Shown: piece after piece, positions 1-13,189 of the stretch
Numbering within the stretch: the first letter of the stretch is position 1
How the letters are laid out: each line of letters opens with the position of its first letter
Assembly: GCA_963966185.1 (NCBI GenBank)
Contig: CAWZYM010000216.1
Span: forward strand, 781,001-845,000
Source of the DNA: Rhabditoides inermis
Lineage: Eukaryota > Nematoda > Chromadorea > Rhabditida > Rhabditidae
Length of the DNA: 64,000 nt
Reading direction: 5' to 3'
Translations under genes and position numbers: made by a program
Notes under the pieces: generated by a model
Databases searched by the model: none
What the model was told of the DNA's origin: nothing
The model's input: only the letters and a program-made list of their open reading frames with translations

Positions 1-329
1 AAGAGAGCCGAGTGTCCAATGAGCGCAAAGTGCAGTGGGCGGAGCTTACGTGATGCACACCGTCGTCGCCGCCGCCGCCGTCGTAAACACGTTTAGTGGC
101 AAAGCGGGAGAGAGCGAGAGAGGGCGGTTTTGGATGTCGCAACCGATATTGGTTTCACGAATCATACTCATAGGTCTTACAAAGTGATATTCTAACAAAT
201 AACGCACACTAATTAATTATATTGTATTAGAATAGATAAATCGTGTGTGCCTTGGGAGTGGCGTGTTGCGGGCGCCACGGGTCAAAACAAACGGGCGCCG
301 CTGCGCGCCGCCCCTAATGACTGTACATT

Positions 330-3104
330 ATGAGTCTAGTTAATTGTTTCAGAATAAGATCTATTCTGTCGATAGTTCCATCTCGGCTGCTGCCTCTTCT
401 GGTCAAACACGTCAAGCGTGGTTCGACGCGTGATGAGATCAGACAGGACTACCATGATTTTCACCGTCTTTCGCACAGTGGTCTCACCTAAGTTTTTTTT
501 TCTCTCTCTTTCATTTATCGATTATTCTTTGAGAGCCACAGCAGAGGAAGAAATCGATTTTCTCGATTCGCTAGTCAGTGACTTGACATGCGAGTTGAAG
601 GAACAGTGGCGCATTATTTTGACCCCCAGGCCGTTAGCTGACACATTTAAATGTAAGATATACAAAAATTGAACGATACAAGTCCGTTACTGCGTTACCC
701 AGTCAGTTACCCAAGTGTGTTGGGTAACTGAACGTTCAAATGCGAAAAGTGGCGCGAACCGCAAAAAAGGTGGCGCGAAAACAGCGGCATGTGATATTGC
801 GATGCACACGTTTCTCGATCGATAGTTCATCCACTTCCCCACGCTTCTGTCACCCTCTCGGGTAAGAAAACGGTCTCTGCGAGCGCTGACACAAGGAGTG
901 GTGTGGCGCAGTGGATAAGAGAGTGGGCTACCACTCTCGCGGTCGCTAGTTCGATTCCTGTTTGCAAATTTGTCTGAAACGTACAAGATGAAGTTCCGCA
1001 ACGTGGGACAATTTCGCGCGAATTTCAAAATTTCTGTTACCCAAGGCCTCCGCTAAACGCCCCTGTTCCTTTGACTATTTCTGCACGCTGTGCATGACAC
1101 CAGTCAGAAACAGTCTTTCTTTGTGCCCGTCGCAAGCTTGCGATAATCACAGGTAATTGATATAACCGGTGCAAATTTGTACTTATTTAAGTGGACCGAC
1201 TATTCGCGAGAAATCTCCCATACAGGTCGTTAGCGGAGATATTCGAGAGGAGTTCTCGCGTGTGATCAGATCGAATATGGAGGTTTGTGTTCGTTGACAT
1301 TTTTTTTTGGAAATTGTGATTCAGGATATTCTCGAAGTTCATTCATCTCTACATTCCGATGATGTGCCAGACACAGACGACAGTAAAGACAGATGCGACT
1401 TGAGGCACTATGCAGAATTTCGATCAGGCGAGTTTTTTTTTAACAGTTTGTTTAGGGATGGAAACAGAAGCGGATTTCGCACACAAGCGTCTCACACTGC
1501 AAGTAGAGATGAACGCGGATGGAGTCAAATACTTCTGTCTCCAGAGGTGACTATAATCATGTTTTTTTTTTAAATAATTTTTATTACTTTCAGGTATCAA
1601 AATACCTATCCTGTCTACTGGATTGTTAAGGATATCGCACACAACAAGAGATTCAAACAAAAAAATGTGATACTCTCGTCTCTAATCGTTGCGCCCCAAG
1701 AACCAGATTCCCGCAAATGGTGTGAACATTTTTCAACCTTATTTAATTGTGATTGCGCAGGGCTCGCGCTCTCGCTCGCGTATTTGGTTTCATCAGAACA
1801 ACGCAGACAACTCCCATTTTCCTCACCCACGAAGGAAATCAATACGAAGTTACTCTGACGTTCGCGTCCTGTAGTTTTGATCTCAAGGTGCATAGATTTT
1901 TCTCATTGTTCTACTAACACTTGCTATTTCAGGCCGCTTGGAGTTTGTTCCTATTGCCGTCTAACGGGTATCACAGTTGCTTATACTGTATACAACGTGG
2001 TACGCATGAGGCGGGAACGCACAAGAAGGTCAAGTACACGGAAACTGGATATCAGGAGAGAAAGGTGTGTGTTTGTGTGTGATCAATATAGCAATAATAA
2101 ACTTTTTGCAGGCTGGCTCGCCCGGATGCCCTCGAGCCGACTCTAACGCTGCGACACCAGCAATGCCAGTCAATGGATTCTCTGGTTGGTGATTGATTGT
2201 TCTGAATTCTGAATACATTATTTTTCTGAATATGGGCATAATAACCATTTATGCTATCTTCTTTACCAATTCTTTCGATATATTTTTTTATATTCAGGAC
2301 CGTCATTTATGGAAAACCATATTGACGTTTCCTTCACGTGCGGAGACGCCCTTCACGTGATTGACCATGGAGTACTCAAAGATCTGGCGAAAGGTAGTAT
2401 TTTGAGAAAACTCAATCAGCTCAGATCTATTGAAGGCTTCGCCACGGGATTCCGAGCAGAGTGCTTACGGTGTGAAGACAACTTCAAGGACAACGTGCGT
2501 GCTGCGATCGAAGGAATCAGGCGGACAGGGGACGGCCGACCGATGCCTTCTGACCCCTTCTCTTCCGAGAAGCTCACCGGACATGAAAGTCGAGAGGTAT
2601 GTCGTTAATAAGAGTGTGTATTATTGTTCTTGTAGGGTGTTCTACTGGTTATATTCCTGGGAGCTGTTAATGAGAGTTGGGATGCCGATCTCACGTGTTC
2701 TCTGCTGTGTACGGCGCTTGCAGTGAGAGAACTGTACGCTTACGAAATGACACAGAAGGTATGTAATACTTTTTTCTGTATATCGTTCTTTTTAGGTGTG
2801 CACGGATGTGTCATCTGTCATGTTGAGACTCCACGAGGTGTTGATCAACCAGACTTCTAGGGATGTTGCGACCATCAAGTTTCATGTAAGCGTTTGTTCG
2901 TAGTACTGAATGTACAGATAATGTAATTTTTCAGATTCTCTTCGAGCATTATGCTAAGGATCTACTGTCTCGTGGTAGCCCTTATGAAACTTCCTCTGCG
3001 GGGTACGAGAGGGCGCACAAGTGGACAAGATACGCTATCAACAATTACACATGTCGCGGATTTGCATCCGAAGTATTCAGAACGTGAGTTGAGAGAGAGA
3101 GAGA

Positions 3105-3152
<48 letters not shown>

Positions 3153-3899
3153 CAAAGAGAGAAAGAGGGAGGGAGGGAGAGTGATTTCAGCCATGCTCTG
3201 CTTTCTTCTCTGGCCGAAGAAGTCTCACTTCGAGTGGATAGCGGCGAGACAGATCTGGCCGAACTGCTTTCCACTTTGCGCCTCCTCACTGGACAGAATC
3301 ATAAGCGGACCCAGTGTCACTGTAAACAGTCGATGTGAGGTGACTCTCTTTCTTTTAGGGTTTTGATTTATATATTTAAATATGTGCATCAATAGTGATC
3401 TGAATGTTACAGATCGCGTGTAGCGACCGAGTACCCTCACATGGCTTTTCTCAAGAGATCGACACGGCTGCTCGTTTTCTCATCCGACAGGGGTGCACGA
3501 TGTTCGTGTGAGTATTATTTTGGTTGTTACTTATGGCTTGTTTTTTTTTGATTTTTTACTTACTGCAGTTCTCGAGTTGTGCAAGACGGTCTACCTTTTA
3601 CTGCCAAGGGAGTTTGGAGAGATAACGCAGTCAACGACGCTTCTACCGTAGTTTTTATAAAACAAGATGGATCTGTTGGTTTTGGTGTTTGTCTACTCTT
3701 TGCATTGAAGGGTGACACATGTGTCGTTAATGTTCGAGAGGTGTACGTTAAAGACCCTTTTACCAGCCTTTACCCCTCTGTTGATGAAGAGTACTCTGAC
3801 ATGGTCGACTTCGTCAAATCATACAACACTCACTTTGTGAAGAAGGTTGGAAATGATCCCTCCGTTTCTTTCATTCGATCCGATTCTATTCTCGGATAG
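330..3899 (+). CDS. Tnp2/CACTA-like transposase gene, multi-exon
   Basis: An intron-rich gene whose exons read like a transposase of the Tnp2 (En/Spm, CACTA) group. The best segment is 1458-1730. There RLTLQVEMNADGVKYF is joined across a GTGACT...TTTCAG intron, in phase, to YQNTYPVYWIVKDIAHNKRF and then VILSSLIVAP. This matches the family pattern of an 'N-x-DG' strand, a 'YP-V' strand and an 'N-V-I-L' strand. The next exon (1933-2063) has SNGYHSCLYC, the small-residue CxxC element found in these proteins. Later exons (2309-3140) give a helical region with TIKFHILFEHYAKDLL, similar to the DUF4218-type C-terminal region. The last exon ends in TAG at 3897-3899. A possible start is the ATG at 330. 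The first exons and several boundaries are unresolved, and one apparent intron near 1432-1457 is very short. It could be an autonomous transposon gene or a domesticated one. Confidence 0.55.
704..730. repeat. 11-bp hairpin inside first large intron
   Basis: CAGTTACCCAA (704-714), a GTGTG loop and TTGGGTAACTG (720-730) form a perfect 11-bp stem. A related CTGTTACCCAAGG lies at 1033-1045, so the hairpin may mark one end of an inserted element that also contains the tRNA-like head at 900-957. Confidence 0.5.
900..957 (+). repeat. tRNA-derived SINE head
   Basis: The stretch contains TGGCGCAGTGG (fits the RNA polymerase III A box TRGYNNARNNG) and AGTTCGATTCC (close to the B box GGTTCGANTCC) about 30 nt apart, as in a tRNA. 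The would-be acceptor stem ends do not pair, so this is not a functional tRNA gene. It is most likely the head of a SINE inserted in an intron of the transposase-like gene. Confidence 0.55.
3088..3180 (+). repeat. (GA)n-filled intron
   Basis: The intron GTGAGTTGAGAG...GTGATTTCAG in the transposase-like gene is about 100 nt long and consists almost wholly of (GA)n with AAAG interruptions. Confidence 0.7.
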
Positions 3900-4124
3900 T
3901 ATTTCGAAGTATCTTTTAAAAATGTTAAGTATCTAGTCAACTCCAATCGCCTCCCGTATCCGGAGTGAATATTGTATAAATATATGTATGAAAAAATGTG
4001 AATATGTGCGTATAAAGAGTTCATAAGAATAATTCGATTAAAAGTGATATCTTCGTAAAAGCGGTTATTCTCCGTTCTGAATACATTGATCTTTGATCAT
4101 ATTTATATGTTTTAATTTCATTTT

Positions 4125-6404
<2,280 letters not shown>

Positions 6405-6545
6405 ACTAATTTGTATTTCTTGCAATAGTTTGTGTACCTAGACTATTATGTGCTGTTATACAACAATTATGTGCTGTTATATTGATTGTTATATACTTTT
6501 ATGTCTGAGATAAAATGTTTGTTTAATATCGCTTTGAAAATGCAA

Positions 6546-6546
6546 A

Positions 6547-6579
<33 letters not shown>

Positions 6580-6581
6580 CC
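6546..6581 (+). repeat. (AAC)n microsatellite
   Basis: About eleven uninterrupted AAC units follow the previous gene, in a stretch with no coding signal. Confidence 0.9.
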
Positions 6582-6609
6582 AAAACGGACCAGGTAAATG
6601 AAATATCAT

Positions 6610-6735
6610 CACGGCTACGCACCAATAACATGCGTGAGGGACTCACGCACATCTCACATGCGTAGCTCCCGATTCTGCGTACACTCGGAGTGTACGCAGA
6701 ATCGGGCTCTGTTGCGTCACGCATGCGTAGCCTGT
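6610..6735. repeat. nested palindromes, possible fold-back MITE
   Basis: Three inverted repeats are nested or adjacent. The outer pair is GGCTACGCA near 6613 and TGCGTAGCC near 6725. A small hairpin GCGTGAG-GGA-CTCACGC lies near 6631. A perfect 39-nt palindrome lies at 6668-6706 with 19-bp arms starting CCCGATTCTGCG. No coding capacity is seen. Confidence 0.6.
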
Positions 6736-6852
6736 ACACGCAGTGTGAGGAAATACCCGAGTGAGCATATATACCTGAGAATGAAAATATTTAAAAGAAG
6801 AAGAGATAGAGAAAGAGAAATACGTGATTGTATTTCAGTCATGTGTTTAGTG

Positions 6853-6975
6853 TTTGAATGGTCCGAACGTGACTCACTATCAGCTGGAGACGCTTTGCAA
6901 GTACACCAGGATGCAGGGAGGGCAACTGGGATTTACGCAGGTAAGGAAAACCTCTCTCTCTCCCCTCTCTCTCTC

Positions 6976-7019
<44 letters not shown>

Positions 7020-7800
7020 ATCTCCCTGACCTTTTTCTTTTTTAGGTGTTTGCAAACGTGAATCTGGATAGCTGTACCAGCACTGGAGAGCACGAATTTA
7101 CACACTTCCGACTTCAGGTACATTTCTCTCTCTCCCTCTCTCTCACTATCTATCTCCCTCTCTCTCTATCTCTCCCCCCTCTCTCTCTTATCTCCCCCTT
7201 CTCTCTCACTAAAACAATTAGCACGCGAAGTTCGCATAAAACTAGTTTATCATGTCACCACAAAAATCACAATATTCACTGATCCGCATTATTATACTAC
7301 TGTTGTTCTATATTTGCACTAATACTAATGTAACAGACTGAGACTGTGGAACGAAACGATTGAGCAGAGGGAAAAGGAGATCGAAACTACGGGAAAACTG
7401 TACAGTGAGTAGCGTGCGAAAAGTGTAGTGAGTAGTATGACAGAAAGTGTAGTATAGTAAGTGTAGTAGACGGGCGATCACACTTCATTCTCATACATTA
7501 CTTGGCTGGCTGCCGGGTCAGGTATATCCTAATAGAGGTTCATATCCTCATAGACGACCTGAAGCAGAACGATGAGATAGCAAAAGCTGTGAAGGTGTGG
7601 TCAGCCTCTTCGAAATAGCCCCTTCAAAACGCCTTCGCTCCACGCTGTTCGGCCGCCTTTCGAAGGCGTTACGAAGTCAGTATCGAAGGGAGTTTCGAAG
7701 AGACTGTGACCACAATTTAAGGGATCGCCTCACCTTGAAAAGACTTTTTATCGATTCGATGCCGCCGGTCGCCTCCTAAACGGGTTTCACGATGAATTAT
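6853..7800 (+). CDS. hypothetical multi-exon gene with a MITE-sized intron
   Basis: I do not recognise the family. Coding-like exons are: about 6853-6940 (NGPNVTHYQLETLCKYTRMQ...GFTQ before GTAAGG); 7047-7118 (VFANVNLDSC...FRLQ before GTACAT); about 7338-7413 (LRLWNETIEQREKEIETTGK, helical); 7522-7594 (YILIEVHILIDDLKQNDEI, helical); and 7721-7800 (SPHLEKTFYRFDAAGRLLNG ... then TAA). The 7522-7594 exon ends in phase 0 and joins in phase to the 7721 exon if the 119-bp MITE between them is spliced out. Phase at the 7118/7338 join does not fit a simple model, so at least one boundary is wrong or the gene is decayed. The upstream start is unknown. Intron polypyrimidine and CT tracts lie at 6950-7040 and 7120-7210. 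Confidence 0.4.
6953..7022 (+). repeat. (CT)n tract in intron
   Basis: A CT-rich low-complexity tract fills the intron between GTAAGG at 6941 and TTTTTTAG just before 7047. A similar imperfect tract is at 7122-7208 in the next intron. Confidence 0.8.
7596..7714. mobile_element. 119-bp MITE, TIR TGTGGTCA...TGACCACA
   Basis: The element starts TGTGGTCAGCCTCTTCGAAA and its other end is the inverted form, TTTCGAAGAGA-CTGTGACCACA, giving imperfect 20-22 bp terminal inverted repeats. A related but incomplete copy sharing AGCCCCTTCAAAACG and the CAGTATCGAAGGGAG stretch is at about 42905-42985, inside an intron of the kinase gene. It has no coding capacity. It lies between two coding-like exons and would make up nearly the whole intron. 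Confidence 0.7.
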
Positions 7801-8087
7801 TCAATATGTAAATGATTACCTCGTCTTCCGCTTCCGCGCGTTGGCACTTCCCATTCTCTAAATAGCTTTTTTCCCATTCTCTAAAAAGCATTCCGATTCT
7901 CAAAATAGCTTAGCCGTGTCTTTGATAGTTGCCCTCTTTGATCCGTCATAAGGGTACTTTTTGTTTCACATTCAATGCGATCATTTTCGATCTCACCTTC
8001 AAAGTCATTGTTTCTAGAAGATGCGGATACGTGAGTCCAGAAACAATCTACGTATGATCAAATAAATTGATTACAACCTATTTGACA

Positions 8088-8089
<2 letters not shown>

Positions 8090-8124
<35 letters not shown>
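8090..8124 (+). repeat. (AATC)n microsatellite
   Basis: About eight perfect AATC units lie in the noncoding stretch between two convergent genes. Confidence 0.9.
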
Positions 8125-8126
<2 letters not shown>

Positions 8127-8189
8127 TGACACACCTGTTTTTTCTGCTCCTCGATGTTTTTCCTTGAAGTGGAAAACAATCGAAAATTA

Positions 8190-9694
8190 TGTGATAAAAC
8201 AAAATTCCCAACGAATAGACCATCGAAGATTCATTGAAAGTGAAAGAATCCTAAATTCGGGGCGGGGATGATTAAATGCGCTTCTACGCAAACAAAGTGC
8301 AGACACATCACTCACGTATGAAACCACTTCAGGTGGAAAGAAAATGGGGTTGGTAGAAATGTGTATGGCTTGAGATTCTCGTGTACGATGGAGTAGTCCG
8401 AAACTTTGAATCTTGACTACCCAGGATCTTCCAGCGGAAACGACGCAGAACAGGTTTACTTCACATGTAGATAATCTGTAATATTCACGATCAGCCAATG
8501 TAAAGTTATTCTCACTCCGGTCGCAACAATGGTTTGACAGATGATTAATAGGTCCTTGAAAAGATGGCGCTTCGAATAATCGGGATGTAGTTGAATAAAA
8601 TTCTGAAATCAGATGTATATAATAACAAATTATTAGTCTAATTTATTATTATATACTGAAAATAATATTAACAATAAGTAATTATTATTAGATGTATATC
8701 GTTGCTTTTCGATAAAACACTAAGTAATACTCACGTGCAGTGTCGTTTTGTTCTCAGTGGCAAAGTTCATGGGATTGGTCAGGATTCCGAAAAACTCTAT
8801 AGCTATGTTTTTCGGTAGAGTTTTTAGCAAGATAAAATCCTCAAAAAGTCATGTTATCACCATAATAATCATGATCCTACTCACTTTTATCTGTGCATAG
8901 AGTTGTTCAGGGGTTCTCGACCCTTCGACCACAACGAACTGTCGTCCACCAAACATTTTTTTTTCGTTGGCATTCAAAAACAGTGGATGGCGTTTCAGAG
9001 GTTTCATTGTCAGACTCAGCTGCAACGTTTGAAATAATCACTTATTCATGAGTTAATCACTTTTCTCGACGAAACATGTATAACCTCTTGTAACAGAGTG
9101 CCGAGAGTTGGAGCATAGACGGGTTCGGGTAGTCTGGTGGCGTATTTTTCAGATGTAATGTACCAGTACAGTTCGCGGTGACAAACAAATCCACCAACGA
9201 CATGACTCAAAAAAAAAGAGAATGGTCATTTCGAGGGCGCAACGAAAACAAAAAAGTGCCAGTCTTTGTCCCCTAAAATATCTTGACAGCTTTGTTAAAC
9301 GCAACAAAATCTCACCCTCAAAAGCTCTTCGCTAATCGTAGCTGGTAAAACTCCAAAGAAAAACTGATGGCTGAATATTTTCATTTGAGGATGTTCGACT
9401 TGATCACTACCCGCTGTTGAGCGATTCGGCGAGACATCTGGAAACAATCAATGCTTGTTTGGTATGAGCAAAACACAACTCACAATGACACAACATTTCA
9501 CCCCTTGTGGTGTGCTTCCTGTGGAGATATTGTGAATATGTGCGCCGACACTTGTGATTGAGACTAAATTCGAAGTTTCTCGGCGAAAAATGAGCGGAGA
9601 AAATACCGCACTTTTGTCGTTTTTCACGATGACAACAATACACGTCGTGAAAAAAATACATGAGTGGATAAAATTCCGTACGTTTCATCGGCAC
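8190..9694 (-). CDS. hypothetical Cys/His-containing multi-exon gene
   Basis: Minus-strand exons with good splice sites are 9484-9694, 9316-9437, about 9085-9205, 8885-9019, 8735-8839 and about 8317-8602. The first encodes a Cys/His-rich stretch (CCHREKRQKCG ... HKCRRTYSQYLHRKH ... MLCH) that could bind zinc. The second has FSHQFFFGVLPATISEELLR, the third VGGFVCHRELYWYITSEKY, the fourth MKPLKRHPLFLNANEKKMFG and the fifth PKNIAIEFFGILTNPMNF. The joins 9484|9437 and 8885|8839|8602 are phase-consistent; the boundaries near 9205 and within 8317-8602 are not resolved. Start is probably ATG 9688 or 9694. I do not recognise the family and assign no function. A stretch of basic and Cys codons at 9766-9960 may be an upstream exon. 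Confidence 0.4.
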
Positions 9695-9960
9695 TTGGGG
9701 AGTAGCGCATCAATGGGGCAATAAACCTAGAATGAGGAAGGTCTAAAAATACACTTGTTTGAAACTTAATGTGGTGGACCGCCGACAACTGACCGCGGTG
9801 AAAGCCTCGTGTTCTTCAAACGTGAGAAATTGCAACGTGCGACAGTGTCTGACTCGTTGGTGTAGGCTCCGTTGTCTCCATGGGACCGAACACATCTGAA
9901 TGACCGTTGAGAAATCGGACAGTTAACGATCGAGAATCGATCGAGAACCGAATAGATCAC

Positions 9961-11310
9961 CGTTCAGGCGCTCAATGGAGAGTAGTCGGCAGAGCTCGCC
10001 AGCAGCAAGCCATACGAGTGGGTATAGAAGAAGGAACGGCACTAGCGCACTTGTCGCGTAGGAGAGACGAATGACGGAAGAACCAGCCTATCCAGACACG
10101 TCGACAGTGTCTTCAAGCTAATCAGACACATGTGCAAATAAGCATGGCTCATATGCGAAATGATGTGGTTCGCGAGACTCGTCGCTCGCGTGGATATGCA
10201 AATGCGAGTCTCTCGCTGCGCCACACAAAAGGGTGGAAATCAGGGGTGCGAAAGCAGGCATTTTGCAAACTGAAACCAACAACGCAGTTAGATCTTTTGT
10301 AGAGTTTCCGATTCCGCCAAACTAGCGCAATGTAATTCAACGAATACAAAAAAATTGAACACATTTGACCAAAAGGCCGACCCAATCTATCGACAGTCGA
10401 TTGCGAAATCTTGCCTCATTCAGAACACACTGTCTCGGCAGCGTGAGAGAGCGCGTATGACTGTGGCGCGCAAATCACCGAGATGAACAAGTGAGAGCGT
10501 AAATACAGCCAGTTTTTTCTCTCTTTTCTTATTGATTCTTTGTTTTACTGTTCGATTACGCAGCTTTAGTGATACTCCTTGTTTTGTTCTGTCCAACTTC
10601 ACTGTTTGTGACTTTGCGGGATAGAAAAGAACAAGTGTCGTGTGTTTGTGACGGCTCTTCTCCAGTCGTCAATTCTACTCCTCAGCTTTAGAATTATGAT
10701 AGGCAGATCCTAGAAACGTCGTTGGTTCATAAGTCATGAAGACTGCTCGACTTGATCGAGTCCAGTAAAAACAATCAGTTACAGTGTTACAGATAATCAT
10801 AATCATATTATTTATCTCGAATCAAGTAGCACACAATATCGATTACGTAAATTACGGTGGGGGACGGTGAAACAAGTAATACAATACCTACTGCGAGTTC
10901 CAACAACACGGATTTCGGTTGTTCCGTAGACGCGTGCGTGTTGTTGGTGGTGCTTGTCATCCCCTGCTTGCGGCATCTGGGGAAGTTTCGATTTCGGCGG
11001 CGAAAGTTCCGGGCTTCAGCAGCGATCGATCGCGAAGACGAAGAGGCGTCTCCAAGAGTGTCATCGTCTTCGAGGATTCCTCTCCAGTCTCAATGCCGTA
11101 GACGTAGAGAGTAGCAAAATCGAGTACCAGTCCAGTTAGTGTCGTCCGCCCCACAACATTGTTCAGGGGTCGTGGGAATAACGTGGGAATAGAGAAGACA
11201 CGTGACCGCGCGCTGGTAGAGAAATAAGAGAATAAATGTTACAGACTAGCGCTTCGGGGCGCTGCCGCGCGCCTTCGCACTAGTTTATAGTAAAATTTAA
11301 AATAAAGTTT
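9961..11310. other. intergenic region with a dispersed repeat
   Basis: No convincing gene is seen. Short ORFs lack splice-site or composition support. The only recognisable item is the dispersed repeat at 10811-10965. Confidence 0.4.
10811..10965 (+). repeat. dispersed repeat, copy 1
   Basis: About 150 bp starting TTTATCTCGAATCAAG matches 48965-49105 with scattered differences (shared ATTACGTAAATTACGGTGG, TACTGC, AACACGGATTTCG). The second copy interrupts a duplicated exon, so this is a mobile repeat. No terminal repeats were identified. Confidence 0.6.
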
Positions 11311-11317
11311 ATTTAAT

Positions 11318-11382
11318 ATGTGTATTTACAATGTTTCAAGGCTCCTCTTCACACCAGAAGCTTTTTCAGTGCTGGGACAATG
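11318..11382 (+). repeat. 65-bp direct repeat flanking the minisatellite, left copy
   Basis: TGTATTTACAATGTTTCAAGG and the following bases up to GTGCTGGGAC recur at 13124-13184 on the other side of the 22-bp array, with some substitutions. The array therefore sits between two copies of the same sequence. Confidence 0.6.
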
Positions 11383-11571
11383 GCAGATTTTTAGCTATAA
11401 CTTCTTTATGTATTTGAATTTTCAGAATAACTGAAACGTTTCTCTGATCCTATTTCCATTAACAAAAACAAACCGATAAAGTAATGTTTAATTTTGACAG
11501 CTTTCACAGATCCGCGCGATATCAAGTTCACCAACTGGACTACAAATGCCTACAAACGTTCACCTACAATG

Positions 11572-13026
11572 ATTTGTAGTCCAATTGGTGAACGTTTGTA
11601 GTCCAATTGGTGAACGTTTGTACTTAGTCCAATTGGTGAACGTTTGTAGTCCAGTTGGTGAACGTTTTTAGTCCAATTGGTGAACGTTTGTAGTCCAATT
11701 GGTGAACGTTTACGTTTGTAGTCCAATTGGTGAACGTTTGTAGTCCAATTGGTGAACGTTTGTAGTCCAATTGGTGAACGTTTGTAGTCCAATTGGTGAA
11801 CGTTTGTAGTCCAATTGGTGAACGTTTGTAGTCCAATTGGTGAACGTTTGTAGTCCAATTGGTGAACGTTTGTAGTCCAATTGGTGAACGTTTGTAGTCC
11901 AATTGGTGAACGTTTGTAGTCCAATTGGTGAACGTTTGTAGTCCAGTTGGTAAACGTTTGTAGCCCAATTGGTGAACGTTTGTAGTCCAATTGGTGAACG
12001 TTTGTAGTCCAATTGGTGAACGTTTGTAGTCCAATTGGTGAACGTTTGTACTTAGTCCAATTGGTGAACGTTTGTAGTCCAGTTGGTGAACGTTTTTAGT
12101 CCAATTGGTGAACGTTTGTAGTCCAATTGGTGAACGTTTGTAGTCCAATTGGTGAACGTTTGTAGTCCAATTGGTGAACGTTTGTAGTCCAATTGGTGAA
12201 CGTTTGTAGTCCAATTGGTGAACGTTTGTAGTCCAATTGGTGAACGTTTGTAGTCCAATTGGTGAATGTTTGTAGTCCAATTGGTGAACGTTTGTAGTCC
12301 AATTGGTGAACGTTTGTAGTCCAGTTGGTAAACGTTTGTAGCCCAATTGGTGAACGTTTGTAGTCCAATTGGTGAACGTTTGTAGTCCAATTGGTGAACG
12401 TTTGTAGTCCAATTGGTGAACGTTTGTAGTCCAATTGGTGAACGTTTGTAGTCCAATTGGTGAACGTTTGTAGTCCAGTTGGTAAACGTTTGTAGCCCAA
12501 TTGGTGAACGTTTGTAGTCCAATTGGTGAACGTTTGTAGTCCAATTGGTGAACGTTTGTAGTCCAATTGGTGAACGTTTGTAGTCCAATTGGTGAACGTT
12601 TGTAGTCCAATTGGTGAACGTTTGTAGTCCAATTGGTGAACGTTTGTAGTCCAATTGGTGAACGTTTGTAGTCCAGTTGGTAAACGTTTGTAGCCCAATT
12701 GGCGAACGTTTGTAGTCCAATTGGTGAACGTTTGTAGTCCAATTGGTGAACGTTTGTAGTCCAATTGGTGAACGTTTGTAGTCCAATTGGTGAACGTTTG
12801 TAGTCCAATTGGTGAACGTTTGTAGTCCAATTGGTGAACGTTTGTAGTCCTATTGGTGAACGTTTGTAGTATAATTGGTGAACGTTTGTAGTCCAATTGG
12901 TGAACGTTTTTAGTCCAATTGGTGAACGTTTGTAGTCCGGTTGGTGAACGTTTTTAGTCCAATTTGTGAACGTTTGTAGTCCAATTGGTGAACGTTTGTA
13001 GCCTAATTGGTAAACGTTTGTAGTCT
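11572..13026 (+). repeat. 22-bp minisatellite, about 65 units
   Basis: The unit is TAGTCCAATTGGTGAACGTTTG, containing the palindrome CCAATTGG. Units are head to tail and mostly identical. A variant unit pair (CAGTTGGTAAACG followed by TAGCCCAATTGG) begins at 11941, 12319, 12473 and 12671; spacings are 17 units plus a 4-bp insertion, 7 units and 9 units. A block with TACTTAG is duplicated at 11621 and 12049. This shows amplification in multi-unit blocks. The minus strand has no stop codon in any frame, which creates spurious long ORFs (up to 394 codons of a repeating 22-residue pattern). I treat it as noncoding. Confidence 0.95.
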
Positions 13027-13189
13027 ACACTACTCGCTACATGGATCAGCAAAATTGTGGCCCGGGGTGGGCCCGAGTGGGCCCGCGCCCCGTAATCGAT
13101 CATAAGCACTTTGTGTACAGAAATGTGTATTTACAATGTTTCAAGGCTTTTCTTTCCACCAGAAACTAATTTCGTGCTGGGACTTCAGC

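Noticed and set aside
900..957. Functional tRNA gene
   Set aside because: A and B boxes are present but the 5' and 3' ends cannot form an acceptor stem. The same holds for the tRNA-like heads at 18520, 37365 and 37660.
11624..12808. Minus-strand ORFs of up to 394 codons with a repeating 22-residue pattern
   Set aside because: They arise because the 22-bp minisatellite unit has no stop on that strand in any phase. All three frames are open at once and no flanking coding exons or splice signals support them.
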